From positions 1 through 6,952 of the forward strand of contig DAOWJU010000072.1 in the NCBI GenBank assembly GCA_030640215.1: 6,952 bases of DNA, given 5' to 3'. This document shows, in pieces, positions 6,798 through 6,952 of the stretch. Below the pieces are notes generated by a model. It was not told the DNA's origin. It saw only the letters and a program-made list of their open reading frames with translations, and ran no database searches. Each line of letters begins with the position of its first letter. Positions within the stretch are counted from its first letter, which is position 1. Source of the stretch: Desulfuromonadales bacterium. Its GTDB lineage: Bacteria > Desulfobacterota > Desulfuromonadia > Desulfuromonadales > BM103. The translations under genes were made by a program, and so were the position numbers.

Positions 6798-6952
6798 ATG
6801 AAAAAACTGATTCTACTCGTACTGATTTTATCCACCCTGTTTCTAACCGGGTCAGCATGGGCGGTTAAAGGCACCGTCGGCCTCGGTGTCGGCATGGCCC
6901 CTGACTACGAAGGTTCGGACGACGCCACAGCCGTACCAATGTTCATGTTCAA
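6798..6952 (+). CDS. MipA/OmpV-family outer-membrane protein, 5' part only
   Basis: The first 51 codons are present and the gene runs off the window end. Residues 1-22 are a Sec signal peptide: MKK, a long Leu/Ile/Val core, and a SAWA cleavage site before Val23. The mature start carries GTVGLGVGMAPDYEGSDD followed by AVPMFMF. This matches the opening strand of MipA/OmpV proteins, which typically show a Gly-rich strand, then P-x-Y-x-G-S and a conserved Pro. In E. coli MipA is an outer-membrane protein that scaffolds the lytic transglycosylase MltA with PBP1B. Other relatives (OmpV) are porin-like or adhesin-like barrels, so peptidoglycan work should not be assumed here. It is transcribed away from tamA from its own promoter, has a good ribosome binding site, and appears to be regulated through the palindrome in that promoter. 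The family call rests on a short N-terminal stretch. Confidence 0.75.
   Translation, partial: MKKLILLVLILSTLFLTGSAWAVKGTVGLGVGMAPDYEGSDDATAVPMFMF

Noticed and set aside
6670..6858. A 62-codon minus-strand open frame across the mipA promoter and start
   Set aside because: It overlaps a clear promoter, ribosome binding site and signal-peptide-coding region on the other strand, and its Cys-rich sequence resembles nothing known to me.
1..6952. CRISPR arrays, insertion sequences, tRNA or rRNA genes, prophage or defence genes
   Set aside because: No regularly spaced repeats, transposase sequence, cloverleaf-like stretch or defence domain is visible. The window is almost filled by envelope genes.

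Overview
The window carries an outer-membrane biogenesis locus from a diderm (Gram-negative) bacterium. Every gene encodes an envelope protein: an Omp85-family barrel (TamA), its long inner-membrane-anchored partner (TamB), a lipoprotein with a Lol-compatible signal, and the start of a second outer-membrane barrel of the MipA/OmpV family. Base composition is close to balanced and nothing looks recently transferred. The protein style (TamA/TamB of ordinary length, short lipoprotein behind tamB) would fit a Proteobacterium in the broad sense, possibly a Desulfuromonadales-like lineage. That placement is an impression, not something the sequence proves.

Layout, right to left on the minus strand: tamA (6486 to 4705), tamB (4708 to 803, start overlapping the tamA stop by ATGA), an 82-base gap, then a lipoprotein gene (720 to 73), followed by a Rho-independent terminator (45 to 20). 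No convincing terminator separates the three genes, so they are probably one transcript. On the plus strand, a 311-base intergenic region leads to a mipA/ompV-type gene starting at 6798 and cut by the window end. Its promoter is clear: TTGCAA, a 16-base spacer and TATAAT, with a perfect 8+8 inverted repeat filling the spacer like an operator.

How the parts would work together: TamA sits in the outer membrane with POTRA domains in the periplasm. TamB is anchored in the inner membrane and spans the periplasm as a beta-rich bridge ending at TamA. The pair helps insert certain outer-membrane proteins and/or carries phospholipid between membranes. The lipoprotein is probably delivered to the outer membrane, and its place in the operon suggests, without proving, an accessory role. 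The window looks mostly conventional. The points most worth following are the co-transcribed lipoprotein with its Gly/Arg/Tyr repeat, and the operator-like palindrome controlling the divergent barrel gene.
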